DNA of 64,000 nt from CAXBNB01 sp040151475 (lineage in GTDB: Bacteria > Bacteroidota > Bacteroidia > Cytophagales > Cyclobacteriaceae), in assembly GCF_040151475.1 (NCBI RefSeq), contig NZ_JBDKWG010000114.1:8506-72505 (forward strand), read 5' to 3'. Each line of letters opens with the position of its first letter. Position 1 is the first letter of the stretch. The position numbers and the translations under genes are program-made. The notes under the pieces are model-generated. The model was not told where the DNA came from, did no database searches, and saw only the letters and a program-made list of their open reading frames with translations. Shown here piece by piece: positions 9,289-17,621 of the stretch.

Positions 9289-9996
9289 ATGAATTCGTTT
9301 ATTATGTACAAGATAAAATCATTAACTACTTTCTTCATTTTTACTTGTTTACTTTCTTTTAATAGAGTGCAGGCTGATCCTGTTGTTGTAACTGGTAGAG
9401 TTACTATATGGAATGATATTCCATTAGAGAATATTCAGGTGTACGCATCTAAGAGTAAAAAAGAAACAACAAGTAATAGTAATGGGGAGTTTACCATAGA
9501 AGTAAACAGTAAAGACAAGCTTCGGTTTTCTGGAGATGGGTTTATTACCCAAAAGGTCAACATTAAAGGTAATGACTTGGAAATTAATGTAGAAATGGAA
9601 CTTTTGTCCGATGATTTTTCAGAAGAGGGAGATCAGGTTAATAATGGGTTTCGCTACATCCCACAAGCCCACAGGACTACCACTATTGAACGTTTGAAAG
9701 AAAGGCGTGCTCAGGAATTTGCTTCTTACAATTCTGTATGGGATATTATCAGGGGCAGAATATCAGGAGTAGTCGTGCAAAACAATAATGCCTACTTTAG
9801 AGAAGGTTTGTCAGGAAGTGTAGGTACTCAAAGCACACCAGCAATAATAGTGTTGAACGGTTCAAGGATCGCATCTTCTACAGTTACAAATCTGGACCCA
9901 AGGAATATTAAAGATGTATCCTTATTAAAAGGAGGAGCTGCAGCTGTTTATGGGGGCAGTGGTGGTTCCGGTGTAATCGTGATTACCACAAAATAA
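9289..9996 (+). CDS. Barrel-less protein: carboxypeptidase-regulatory-like domain plus TonB plug domain
   Basis: A 235-aa exported protein: signal peptide (about residues 1-29, FNRVQA), a CarboxypepD_reg-like beta-sandwich (about 34-105, VVTGRVTIWNDIPLENIQVY) and a TonB-receptor plug (about 140-235, VWDIIRGRISGVVVQNN, IIVLNGSRI, SLLKGGAAAVYGGSGGSG, VIVITTK). The protein stops exactly where a SusC plug would join its barrel, so there is no transport channel. It is flanked by terminators on both sides and is therefore probably monocistronic. Similar short plug proteins exist in Bacteroidota with unknown function; it could compete for TonB, occupy an orphan barrel, or be a remnant of a larger receptor. 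The intact signal and clean stop argue against simple decay. An alternative start is ATG at 9304. Confidence 0.8.
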   Translation: MNSFIMYKIKSLTTFFIFTCLLSFNRVQADPVVVTGRVTIWNDIPLENIQVYASKSKKETTSNSNGEFTIEVNSKDKLRFSGDGFITQKVNIKGNDLEINVEMELLSDDFSEEGDQVNNGFRYIPQAHRTTTIERLKERRAQEFASYNSVWDIIRGRISGVVVQNNNAYFREGLSGSVGTQSTPAIIVLNGSRIASSTVTNLDPRNIKDVSLLKGGAAAVYGGSGGSGVIVITTK

Positions 9997-10028
9997 TGTT
10001 ACAATAAATTAATGGTTTAAATATGGTG

Positions 10029-10055
10029 AAAACCTCCTTTTTAGGAGGTTTTTTT
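10029..10055 (+). terminator. Intrinsic terminator after the plug-only gene
   Basis: A perfect 10-bp stem AAAACCTCCT/AGGAGGTTTT with a TTTT loop, running into a T7 tract. It isolates the plug-only gene from the second fecR. Confidence 0.93.
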
Positions 10056-10145
10056 GTTTAATAGGAAGCCGTATGAGATATTTTTAAATATATTTCCTGT
10101 TCTCACTAGGGGTTTTATTTTTTTTTATCGTCCTCCTTCCAACTT

Positions 10146-11162
10146 ATGAAAGAAGACATCAACTATATTATCGCTAAAGAGTTATCCGGGAATGCCACGA
10201 TGGAGGAAATAGAAATACTCAGGAGTTGGTTAGGGCAGAAACCAGAGCATAGAATTGAATACAATTTCTTGCGGTTAAATTGGATTCAAAAGAACGAAAG
10301 CATTAAGGGTTCAAAAGCAAGAGTGTTCGATCGCCTTGCAGCAAATATTAATGAGTCTGAAAAATCGAAAGTTCGACATCTAAGTGACCTAAGGCCAGGT
10401 GTAGGAGCATTTTGGTTAAAAGTAGCAGCCAGTATTGTTCTTGTGAGTGCCTTGTCATTTCTATTTTATGAGAATTACTTCAAGACTGAATCGAAAGAAG
10501 TTGTTAAGAACGAGATTATTACTAAAGAGACTCCCAAGGGAGTGAAACGCCAGATTGTACTTCCTGATGGTACAGACGTATGGCTAAATTCAGGCAGTAG
10601 TTTGTCATATGCATCCGGATTTACCGATAGCAGTAGAATAGTAAGACTTGTAGGAGAAGCTTTTTTCGAAGTAACGAAGGATCCCAAAAGGCCTTTTCAA
10701 GTAGAATCAGGAGATATTGTAACTACTGCTATCGGAACAGCTTTTAACGTGAATGCATTTTCAAAATCATCTACATCTATAGTTTCCTTAACAGAAGGAA
10801 AGGTTAAAGTAGAATACATTTCTAAGAATGAAGCTGTGTACTTAACCCCCGGTTATGCGGCAGTATTAAATAAGAAAAGTAATCAATTGGATGCTCGTTC
10901 TTTTGATATTGAAGAAGATATCGCATGGAAAGACGGGATTTTGGTTTTTAAAAATGCTGCTGAGGAAAAAGTTCTGAGAGACCTGGAAAACTGGTATGGT
11001 GTGAAGTTTACTTTGCAAAACAAAAGTCCTGAGAAATGGGATCTTACCACCAGATTTGAAAATGAATCTCTAGAGCATGTGCTCAAGGTAATTGGATTTA
11101 AGGCAAAATTTAATTTTCAAATAGAAGACAAAAAAGTAACAATAGAATACCTAAGCAACTAA
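10146..11162 (+). CDS. FecR-family anti-sigma factor (locus 2)
   Basis: A 338-aa protein with the same layout as the locus 1 FecR: a cytoplasmic N-terminal part (1-85, DINYIIAKELSGNATMEEIE), one membrane helix (about 89-108, FWLKVAASIVLVSALSFLF), the FecR domain (about 125-225, RQIVLPDGTDVWLNSGSSL, VRLVGEAFFEV, AIGTAFNVNAF) and a DUF4974-type tail (about 260-335). It should relay the state of the STN-containing SusC encoded 169 bp downstream (from the preferred start). As in locus 1, no ECF sigma factor gene is adjacent. It begins 90 bp after a strong terminator, so the promoter must lie in 10056-10145, where a TATATTTC stretch at about 10089 is a weak -7 candidate. Confidence 0.93.
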   Translation: MKEDINYIIAKELSGNATMEEIEILRSWLGQKPEHRIEYNFLRLNWIQKNESIKGSKARVFDRLAANINESEKSKVRHLSDLRPGVGAFWLKVAASIVLVSALSFLFYENYFKTESKEVVKNEIITKETPKGVKRQIVLPDGTDVWLNSGSSLSYASGFTDSSRIVRLVGEAFFEVTKDPKRPFQVESGDIVTTAIGTAFNVNAFSKSSTSIVSLTEGKVKVEYISKNEAVYLTPGYAAVLNKKSNQLDARSFDIEEDIAWKDGILVFKNAAEEKVLRDLENWYGVKFTLQNKSPEKWDLTTRFENESLEHVLKVIGFKAKFNFQIEDKKVTIEYLSN

Positions 11163-11200
11163 ACAAAATATGACAAAAGAAAAAAAGTAGAACAAAAAAA

Positions 11201-11225
11201 CAGCAATGCTCAAGGAGCACTGCTG
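11201..11225 (+). promoter_or_regulatory. Intergenic hairpin between fecR and susC (locus 2)
   Basis: CAGCA pairs with TGCTG, then an A-C mismatch, then TGCTC pairs with GAGCA around an AAG loop, with no T-run after it. Shape and position match the hairpin at 3426-3450 although the bases differ. Each hairpin is followed further down by a TTTCCAG-containing stretch (about 11235 and about 3485). Confidence 0.5.
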
Positions 11226-11331
11226 CATAAAATCTTTCCAGAAGAAATGTAACATTTCCACACATCATATTTCAGCAGGAAAGAAAAAGGAAGTTTCAAT
11301 GCATTTGATATCATCAAAACCAAGTAAAATT

Positions 11332-14300
11332 ATGAAAAATAAAAGATTACTCCTACTTAAAAAATTTATTATGTACTCTTTTTACGGTTTGGTGACACAA
11401 TTAATTTTATGTAGCATACTCATGGCTACAAGTGTCACAAACGCCCAAAAGAATGTTAGCGTAAAAGAAATTAAGGTAAGCTTCAACTTTGAATCAGATA
11501 ACCTGGTTTCAGTATTTGAAAAAATAGAAAACAATACGAACTATATTTTCACCTATTACCAGAAGGAATTTGATAAAAATATCAGTATTAGTGGAAACTA
11601 TACAAATGTGCCTTTGTATCAGGTGCTTTTGGATATTTCTGAGAAATCTAAACTGAGTTTTAAGCAATTCAACAACAACATCACAGTATCAAAATTAAAG
11701 GGCAAAGATGCTATAGTTGTGATTGCTGCTGATATAGACATCTCTGGAAAGATTACAGATGAAAATGGAGAAGCCCTTCCCGGAGCATCTGTGGTGGTAA
11801 AAGGAACAACCAATGGTTCTACCACAGACTTAGATGGAAATTATAAGCTGCGTGCTCCCGAAGATGGAGTATTAGTGATTTCTTATGTTGGATATGTTAC
11901 TCAGGAAATCATTCCCGGCAGTAGAAATGTGATCGATGTAGAAATGGTTTTAGATGAAGCGAGGTTGGATGAGATTGTTGTGGTAGGTTATGGCACACAG
12001 AAAAAAGCAAATTTAACAGGTGCTGTATCTCAGGTTAAAAGTGCTGATTTTGTAGATGAAAGACCAATAATGTCTGTAGGTCAGGCATTACAGGGAGTTG
12101 CTCCGGGTCTGACGATTACCAAATCCAACGGCATACCCGGAGAAGGTTATTCTTTTAATATTCGTGGTTATAATTCACTCAACGGAGGATCCCCTTTGAT
12201 ATTGGTGGATGGATCTGAGATGGATCCAAACCTGATTCCACCTTCTGATATTGCCAGTGTAACTGTACTGAAAGACGCAGCTTCAGCAGCTATATATGGA
12301 GCTCGTGCAGCTTTTGGTGTTGTATTGATTACTACAAAATCCGGAAAAAAGAACTCAAATATGCAGTTCAAATATACCAATAACATTTCAAGTACCAGAC
12401 CCACAACGCTTCCAGATAAAGCTGATCCGGTTACTCAAATTGAAGTTGGAGGTATTCAATGGGAAAATGCGGGAAGAACCCCCGGGTGGTACTGGGGTAG
12501 AAATGTTCAGACCTGGATCGACTTATACAATGCACCTGACTATGTGCCCAATTCCATTCCGGTTATAAATGGAGTGGCTTATCCTTTGGGGGATAACAAT
12601 AACATGATCAAGTTGATGACCGAGTCAAGTATGACGGTCAGGCATGATTTTTCTATTTCTGGTGGGTCGGATAATACTACTTATTATTTAGGCGCAGGAA
12701 TTATGAATCAGGATGGAGTTTTGGCGTTGGACAAAGACAAATACTCTCGTAAGAACATTATGGCTAAAGTAGATACAGATATCAATGAGTGGCTGGCAGT
12801 TGGTACATCGGTGGGTTTTACAAGAGGTATTCAAAACATGCCGTATATTCCGAATAACGCTTCCTATATGTATGATGTATCTTATTTACGCCCAACTTTC
12901 TGGTTGACGGGTATTGATGAAGTTTCAGGAGCACCTTGGGGATTTTCTCCGGCTATGATAGGGCTTGGTGCCAACAATACTTATGCTACAGACAATACGA
13001 ACCTTCAGTTACGGGCTACTGTTTCACCATTCGAAGGAATGAAAATTAATGGAACTTATACTCATAGAAGCATTACCGGAAACGACAGTTACCACGTGAA
13101 TACTTATGAACAGGCAAATCCTACAGACGGCCCTGGTGTAGTCTATAAATATAGAAATGACCCCAATAGCCTAAGAAAAACTGCTTCTTTTGACAACTAT
13201 GACAACCTTTTTCTAACAGCTGAATATTCTAAAACAATTTCTGATGTCCACAATTTTAAATTGATGGTGGGATACAGTCAGGAAAAAAGCAGCTATAGTT
13301 CATATTATGCACAAAGGCAAAAGTTGATTACAGATGATGTACCATCATTGAGTTTGGCAGTGGGTAATTCAAGCGTAGGCGATGATATTACTGAATGGGC
13401 TACCCGATCCGGGTTGTACCGATTGAACTATGATTACCAGGGAAAGTACCTTTTGGAGGTTGTGGGAAGATATGACGGATCATCCCGATTTCATAAAGAC
13501 AATCGTTTTGTGTTTATGCCTTCTGCTTCTGTCGGTTGGGTACTCTCTGAAGAGTCTTTTATGTCAGGAGCCGAAGGGTGGTTGAATTTCCTTAAAATCA
13601 GGGTATCTTATGGCTCACAAGGCAACCAGCAGGTAGGTGCATATTCTTATATTCCTTCGATGAGTACCGGAACTGCCAACTGGATTATCAACGGAGAAAG
13701 ACCTCTTTACAGTAGTCCGGGTGGATTGGTGAGTGATTCTTATACCTGGGAGAAGGTGAACACAACCAATTTCGGATTTGATTTTGCTTTCTTTAAAAAC
13801 AAATTACAAACAACAGCAGAGATTTACAAAAGAGAAACGATTGGAATGCTTACTGCCGGAGAAGTATTGCCGGCAACACTTGGAACATCTGTACCAAACG
13901 AAAATTCTTCAGACTTACGAGTGAATGGATGGGAACTTAGTTTGAATTGGGCAGACAATATTTCTTCGGATTTTTCTTATTCTGCAGGTTTGATTTTGTA
14001 TGATGACAAAGCAGTAATCACCAAGTATGCAGGAAATGAGACTAAATACCTGGGAAGTATATATGAAGGTCAGCAGTTAGGTGAAATATGGGGTTACGAA
14101 ACAGACAGGTTGTTTCAGGAAGACGATTTTGTGGACAATGGCGGCACGAGGGAGTATGCTGAAGGAATACCAACTCAGGATATTATATTTTCTAACAGAG
14201 TCCCATTTCCAGGGGATGTAAAATACAAGGATTTGAACAACGATGGCAAGGTTGATTATGGTGATGCTTATACGCTTGACGATCACGGTGACTACAAAGT

Positions 14301-14781
14301 AATTGGGAATTCACGTTCCAGGTATCAGTATGGAATCAGACTTGGTGCAAATTATAAGGGTATAGATTTATCTATCTTCTTGCAAGGAGTTGCCAAGAAG
14401 GATTATTGGACAAGTGGTGCATTTGCATTCACTGCGGGTTCTCAATACGAGTCGGTATTTGCTCATACCCTTGATTATTGGACTGCCGAAAATACGGGTG
14501 CATTTTATCCACGCCCTGATGATCGTAGTTACAATAAAAAACCTCAAACCAGGTATTTGTTGAATGCTGCTTACATGAGGTTGAAAATGATTAAGCTGGG
14601 TTATTCTATACCGAAAAATGTACTCAGTAAGATCAACTTGGAATCAGTTAAGATTTACGTTACTGGTGAGAATTTATTCTTATTTACAGGTTTGCCAAAA
14701 GGCATGGATCCGGAGCTTGGGGCATCTCATACTTTCCCATTAGCAAAAGACTTTTCTATTGGTACGACCATTACTTTTTAA
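11332..14781 (+). CDS. SusC/RagA-type TonB-linked outer membrane transporter with STN domain (locus 2)
   Basis: A 1149-aa receptor from the chosen start; an in-frame ATG at 11206 would add 42 residues and overlap the intergenic hairpin. The start at 11332 is preferred because MKNKRLLLLKKFIMYSFYGL aligns with the N-terminus of the locus 1 SusC and gives a normal signal peptide ending VTNAQ. Next come an STN domain (VSFNFESDNLVSVFEKIENN), a regulatory-like beta-sandwich (ISGKITDENGEALPGASVVV), a TonB-box-like DEIVVVGYGTQKK, a plug (SVGQALQGVAPGLTITKSNG, LILVDGSEMDPN, FGVVLITTKSGKK) and a C-terminal barrel (ending DFSIGTTITF). It is of a different subtype from the locus 1 SusC (VGYG versus TAMG after the TonB box), so the two loci probably serve different substrates rather than being a recent duplication. 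Confidence 0.95.
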   Translation: MKNKRLLLLKKFIMYSFYGLVTQLILCSILMATSVTNAQKNVSVKEIKVSFNFESDNLVSVFEKIENNTNYIFTYYQKEFDKNISISGNYTNVPLYQVLLDISEKSKLSFKQFNNNITVSKLKGKDAIVVIAADIDISGKITDENGEALPGASVVVKGTTNGSTTDLDGNYKLRAPEDGVLVISYVGYVTQEIIPGSRNVIDVEMVLDEARLDEIVVVGYGTQKKANLTGAVSQVKSADFVDERPIMSVGQALQGVAPGLTITKSNGIPGEGYSFNIRGYNSLNGGSPLILVDGSEMDPNLIPPSDIASVTVLKDAASAAIYGARAAFGVVLITTKSGKKNSNMQFKYTNNISSTRPTTLPDKADPVTQIEVGGIQWENAGRTPGWYWGRNVQTWIDLYNAPDYVPNSIPVINGVAYPLGDNNNMIKLMTESSMTVRHDFSISGGSDNTTYYLGAGIMNQDGVLALDKDKYSRKNIMAKVDTDINEWLAVGTSVGFTRGIQNMPYIPNNASYMYDVSYLRPTFWLTGIDEVSGAPWGFSPAMIGLGANNTYATDNTNLQLRATVSPFEGMKINGTYTHRSITGNDSYHVNTYEQANPTDGPGVVYKYRNDPNSLRKTASFDNYDNLFLTAEYSKTISDVHNFKLMVGYSQEKSSYSSYYAQRQKLITDDVPSLSLAVGNSSVGDDITEWATRSGLYRLNYDYQGKYLLEVVGRYDGSSRFHKDNRFVFMPSASVGWVLSEESFMSGAEGWLNFLKIRVSYGSQGNQQVGAYSYIPSMSTGTANWIINGERPLYSSPGGLVSDSYTWEKVNTTNFGFDFAFFKNKLQTTAEIYKRETIGMLTAGEVLPATLGTSVPNENSSDLRVNGWELSLNWADNISSDFSYSAGLILYDDKAVITKYAGNETKYLGSIYEGQQLGEIWGYETDRLFQEDDFVDNGGTREYAEGIPTQDIIFSNRVPFPGDVKYKDLNNDGKVDYGDAYTLDDHGDYKVIGNSRSRYQYGIRLGANYKGIDLSIFLQGVAKKDYWTSGAFAFTAGSQYESVFAHTLDYWTAENTGAFYPRPDDRSYNKKPQTRYLLNAAYMRLKMIKLGYSIPKNVLSKINLESVKIYVTGENLFLFTGLPKGMDPELGASHTFPLAKDFSIGTTITF

Positions 14782-14805
14782 GTAGCATCATTAAACTGAA
14801 TAAAC

Positions 14806-16578
14806 ATGAAAAATATATTTATTTATATAGCAATAGCAGGATTAATGTTGAATGCTTCTTCCTGCAACGACGATTTTTTAGAAAAAATTCCTAAAGATCA
14901 GGTAACAAATGAAAACTATTGGAAAACTGATGGTGATTTTCAAACGTATTCCTTGGGACTATATAGCTTCTATGGATACGGGGTTGGCAATGCTTATTCT
15001 ATAGCAGTCAATTCAGATGAAGTAGTACAGGGAAATCAGAGTCAGAGCAGTAGAATATTTGACCGGATAACCGTTCCTACCACCGGAGGCGCATGGTCTT
15101 GGAGTACTTTGCGTACCATCAATATCATGATCAGAGAGGCTCAAGATTCAGATTTGGATGATGAGGCCAGGAAACATTGGGAGGGAGTAGGTCGCTTGTT
15201 TCGGGCAAGGGAATACTTCGACAAAGTCCAAAGTTTTGGAGATGTGCCATGGATTGATCATGAATTGGGAACAGAGAGTCCTGAGCTGTTCACGGCACAA
15301 GATTCCAGAGCAACTGTAATGGGACATGTACTGGAAGACCTCAATTTCGCTGTTCAAAACATTCGTTCGGATGCAGGAGACAACCTTGTGAACAAAGATG
15401 TAGCTTTAGCCATAAAATCTGAAATTTGCCTTTTCGAAGGAACCTTTAGAAAGTACCATACGGAGTTGAACCTAAGTGATGCCAATGCATGGCTGACAGA
15501 AAGTGCTTCTGCATCAGAAGCATTGATGACAAGTGGAGACTATTCATTGTCACCGGATTTCAGGGATATCTATTCTTCTGTAAATCTGGCAGGTAACCCT
15601 GAAGTGATATTTTATAAGCACTATGAAGCAGGCGTGATTGTAAATATACAGGCAAGAATGATGGGGCTTAGGGATTATTTTGGAGCGACAAAGGATGCTG
15701 TAGAGAGTTTTCTTTGTACAGACGGATTACCTTATGGGGTGAGCAACCTGCATCCTAAGGCGATAGCAGGCGATCCTGAGTTTGTTTATGAGGAATTTGA
15801 AAACAGAGATCCTCGTATGGGTAAAACATTGGTAGTCCCTTTCAGAGAAGGTATGGATCCACAAAACGATCCTGCTATTTACAATTCCAGCACCTCTGTC
15901 TATCCTACCTATTCTCCGGCATTTATAGGTGAATCCGGCATTTCCAATCCTACAGGATATCCTTTGTATAAATGGTGGTCCACAGATACGCCTGTCGATG
16001 ATGTCAATGGTTACCTTGATGCTCCTTTATATTCATTGAATAAGATTCTGTTGAATTATGCTGAAGCAAAAGCAGAACTGGGTCAGGCAGACGATGATGT
16101 TTTGGATAAGAGTATCAATCTTTTGAGGTTGAGAGTAGGAATGCCTAAATTAACTGTAGCAATAGCCAATAGCATCAATGATCCTAAAAAAGCAGAGTTT
16201 GCACCGGAAATTTCTAACTTGTTGTGGGAAATTCGTCGTGAAAGACAAGTAGAATTAATGCTGGAAGGCTCAAGGTTTGATGATATCATGAGATGGAAAA
16301 AAGCAAGCTACTTTGGTAAGCCATTTGTTGGTGCCTATGTTGACCTTGATGACAGGCCTGCTTCAGAATACAATGGTGATGGCTCTAATAAAGCGTCTGT
16401 GAGATTGGGTGACAGAGATGGTAATGTATTGCCGGCAGGTACAAAAGTTGGATACGTGTTGCCTTATGTTGAAAGACAACCTGAGTGGACGGATAACGAA
16501 ACTAAATTGTATTATTCTCCTATCAATACGGAGGCTCTTACGATCAATCCAAAGCTGAATCAGGCTCCAGGTTGGTAA
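14806..16578 (+). CDS. RagB/SusD-family nutrient-binding lipoprotein (locus 2)
   Basis: A 590-aa lipoprotein with cysteine 20 after the signal (LMLNASSCNDDFLEKIPKD). It has the classical RagB/SusD N-terminus (DQVTNENYWKTDGDF), the helix ending RLFRAREYFDKVQSFGDVPW, and the C-terminal RRERQVELMLEGSRFDDIMR followed by WKKA that is characteristic of this family. It should cap the SusC encoded 24 bp upstream. This is the more typical SusD subtype; the locus 1 SusD is a divergent subgroup, which again argues for distinct substrates. A terminator follows 21 bp after the stop. Confidence 0.95.
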   Translation: MKNIFIYIAIAGLMLNASSCNDDFLEKIPKDQVTNENYWKTDGDFQTYSLGLYSFYGYGVGNAYSIAVNSDEVVQGNQSQSSRIFDRITVPTTGGAWSWSTLRTINIMIREAQDSDLDDEARKHWEGVGRLFRAREYFDKVQSFGDVPWIDHELGTESPELFTAQDSRATVMGHVLEDLNFAVQNIRSDAGDNLVNKDVALAIKSEICLFEGTFRKYHTELNLSDANAWLTESASASEALMTSGDYSLSPDFRDIYSSVNLAGNPEVIFYKHYEAGVIVNIQARMMGLRDYFGATKDAVESFLCTDGLPYGVSNLHPKAIAGDPEFVYEEFENRDPRMGKTLVVPFREGMDPQNDPAIYNSSTSVYPTYSPAFIGESGISNPTGYPLYKWWSTDTPVDDVNGYLDAPLYSLNKILLNYAEAKAELGQADDDVLDKSINLLRLRVGMPKLTVAIANSINDPKKAEFAPEISNLLWEIRRERQVELMLEGSRFDDIMRWKKASYFGKPFVGAYVDLDDRPASEYNGDGSNKASVRLGDRDGNVLPAGTKVGYVLPYVERQPEWTDNETKLYYSPINTEALTINPKLNQAPGW

Positions 16579-16599
16579 TACTTTAATATTATATTAATT

Positions 16600-16650
16600 G
16601 ATCGCCTGCTAATTTATTTTTTTAATGGACTGGCAGGTGATCTTTTTTTA
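16600..16650 (+). terminator. Intrinsic terminator after the locus 2 susD
   Basis: A 10-bp stem GATCGCCTGC/GCAGGTGATC (16600-16609 with 16633-16642) with one G-U pair and a 23-nt loop, then a T8 tract. The long loop may allow partial read-through into the phosphoesterase gene. Confidence 0.85.
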
Positions 16651-16674
16651 CATTTAGAAATAATTCCAAATTAA

Positions 16675-17586
16675 ATGTCAATGAGACTACTTGTATTTTT
16701 TGTATTAAGTACTGTTTTTCAACTGAATCTTTACGCTCAGGATGAAATCAAAGTAATCACCTATAATATCCTGGAAGGTTTGGGAAATAATGCCAGTTAT
16801 GGTGAAGGCAGACGTGATCTATGTGTGCAATGGCTTAAGGAGCAAAAAGCAGATGTGATAGCCTTGCAGGAATGGTACGGAAGTGAGGCAATGCTCGCTG
16901 AAGATGCTAAAAAATGGGGGCATGACTACTATGTCAAAAGCGGGCCGATTGCCATGACGTCCAACAAGCCAATTGTACTTAAAAAGATTTATAAGAATAA
17001 GGGCTTTAGGAATACTGTATTGCAAGCAGAGGTATATGGTTTAGATTTCTTTGCCGTTCACTTACATCCGGGAGACTGGAAGTTTAGATTGGGAGAAGCC
17101 AATTTGATAAAGGATATCATTGATTCAGTAAAACAACATACTCATAAATACATGCTTTTGGGTGATTTCAATGCACATTCTCCTTTTGATGCAGAAATAC
17201 ACGATCAAAATCCTGAGCTATTGGCTAAGTATGCCAAAGGAGATAAAGGCAATGAAGCTAAGGGGAGTGCCCATCGTAGTTTAGTGGATTACCATATTGA
17301 CTACAGTGTCATGTCCAGATTTTTGTCATTTCCTCTGATAGACGTTACTCAACGGCTTGTGCCTTCGTACAATCGCCATACATTTCCCACACCTATATTG
17401 ATAGGTGTTTGGCGTACTGCCGGAAATATAGGGCGTACTCCCGAGCGGATCGATTACATATTGACTAGTGTCGAGTTGAGTCCCTATTGCAAGAGTATTA
17501 CCATCCACAACGGAGAAGCAAATGATTACATTTCTGATCACTATCCTGTAGAAGCCATTTTTAAAATTCCTACTACAGATATTTAA
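16675..17586 (+). CDS. Secreted endonuclease/exonuclease/phosphatase (EEP) family protein
   Basis: A 303-aa exported protein with a signal peptide ending LNLYAQ (about residue 22; ATG at 16681 is an equally good start). Catalytic landmarks of the EEP fold are intact: ITYNILEG, VIALQEWYG (metal-binding Glu), AVHLHPGDW, LLGDFNAHSP, RIDYILTS and the final SDHYP. The fold is shared by DNase I, sphingomyelinases and inositol phosphatases and cleaves phosphoester bonds with Mg2+; the substrate cannot be read from the sequence. It lies between the susCD locus and a DadA-like oxidase (35-bp gap), so it may release a phosphate-containing or organophosphate nutrient outside the cytoplasm for that locus (inference). 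A terminator lies upstream, so co-expression with susCD would need read-through or a separate promoter. Confidence 0.87.
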   Translation: MSMRLLVFFVLSTVFQLNLYAQDEIKVITYNILEGLGNNASYGEGRRDLCVQWLKEQKADVIALQEWYGSEAMLAEDAKKWGHDYYVKSGPIAMTSNKPIVLKKIYKNKGFRNTVLQAEVYGLDFFAVHLHPGDWKFRLGEANLIKDIIDSVKQHTHKYMLLGDFNAHSPFDAEIHDQNPELLAKYAKGDKGNEAKGSAHRSLVDYHIDYSVMSRFLSFPLIDVTQRLVPSYNRHTFPTPILIGVWRTAGNIGRTPERIDYILTSVELSPYCKSITIHNGEANDYISDHYPVEAIFKIPTTDI

Positions 17587-17621
17587 TGAGTTGAGTTTTA
17601 GTCTTATTCAATAATTTAAAG

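Noticed and set aside
2384..14781. Recent duplication of the two FecR-SusC-SusD loci
   Set aside because: The SusC and SusD proteins belong to different subtypes (VGYG versus TAMG; classical RagB versus divergent SusD) and share little sequence beyond family motifs, so an old or independent origin is more likely.
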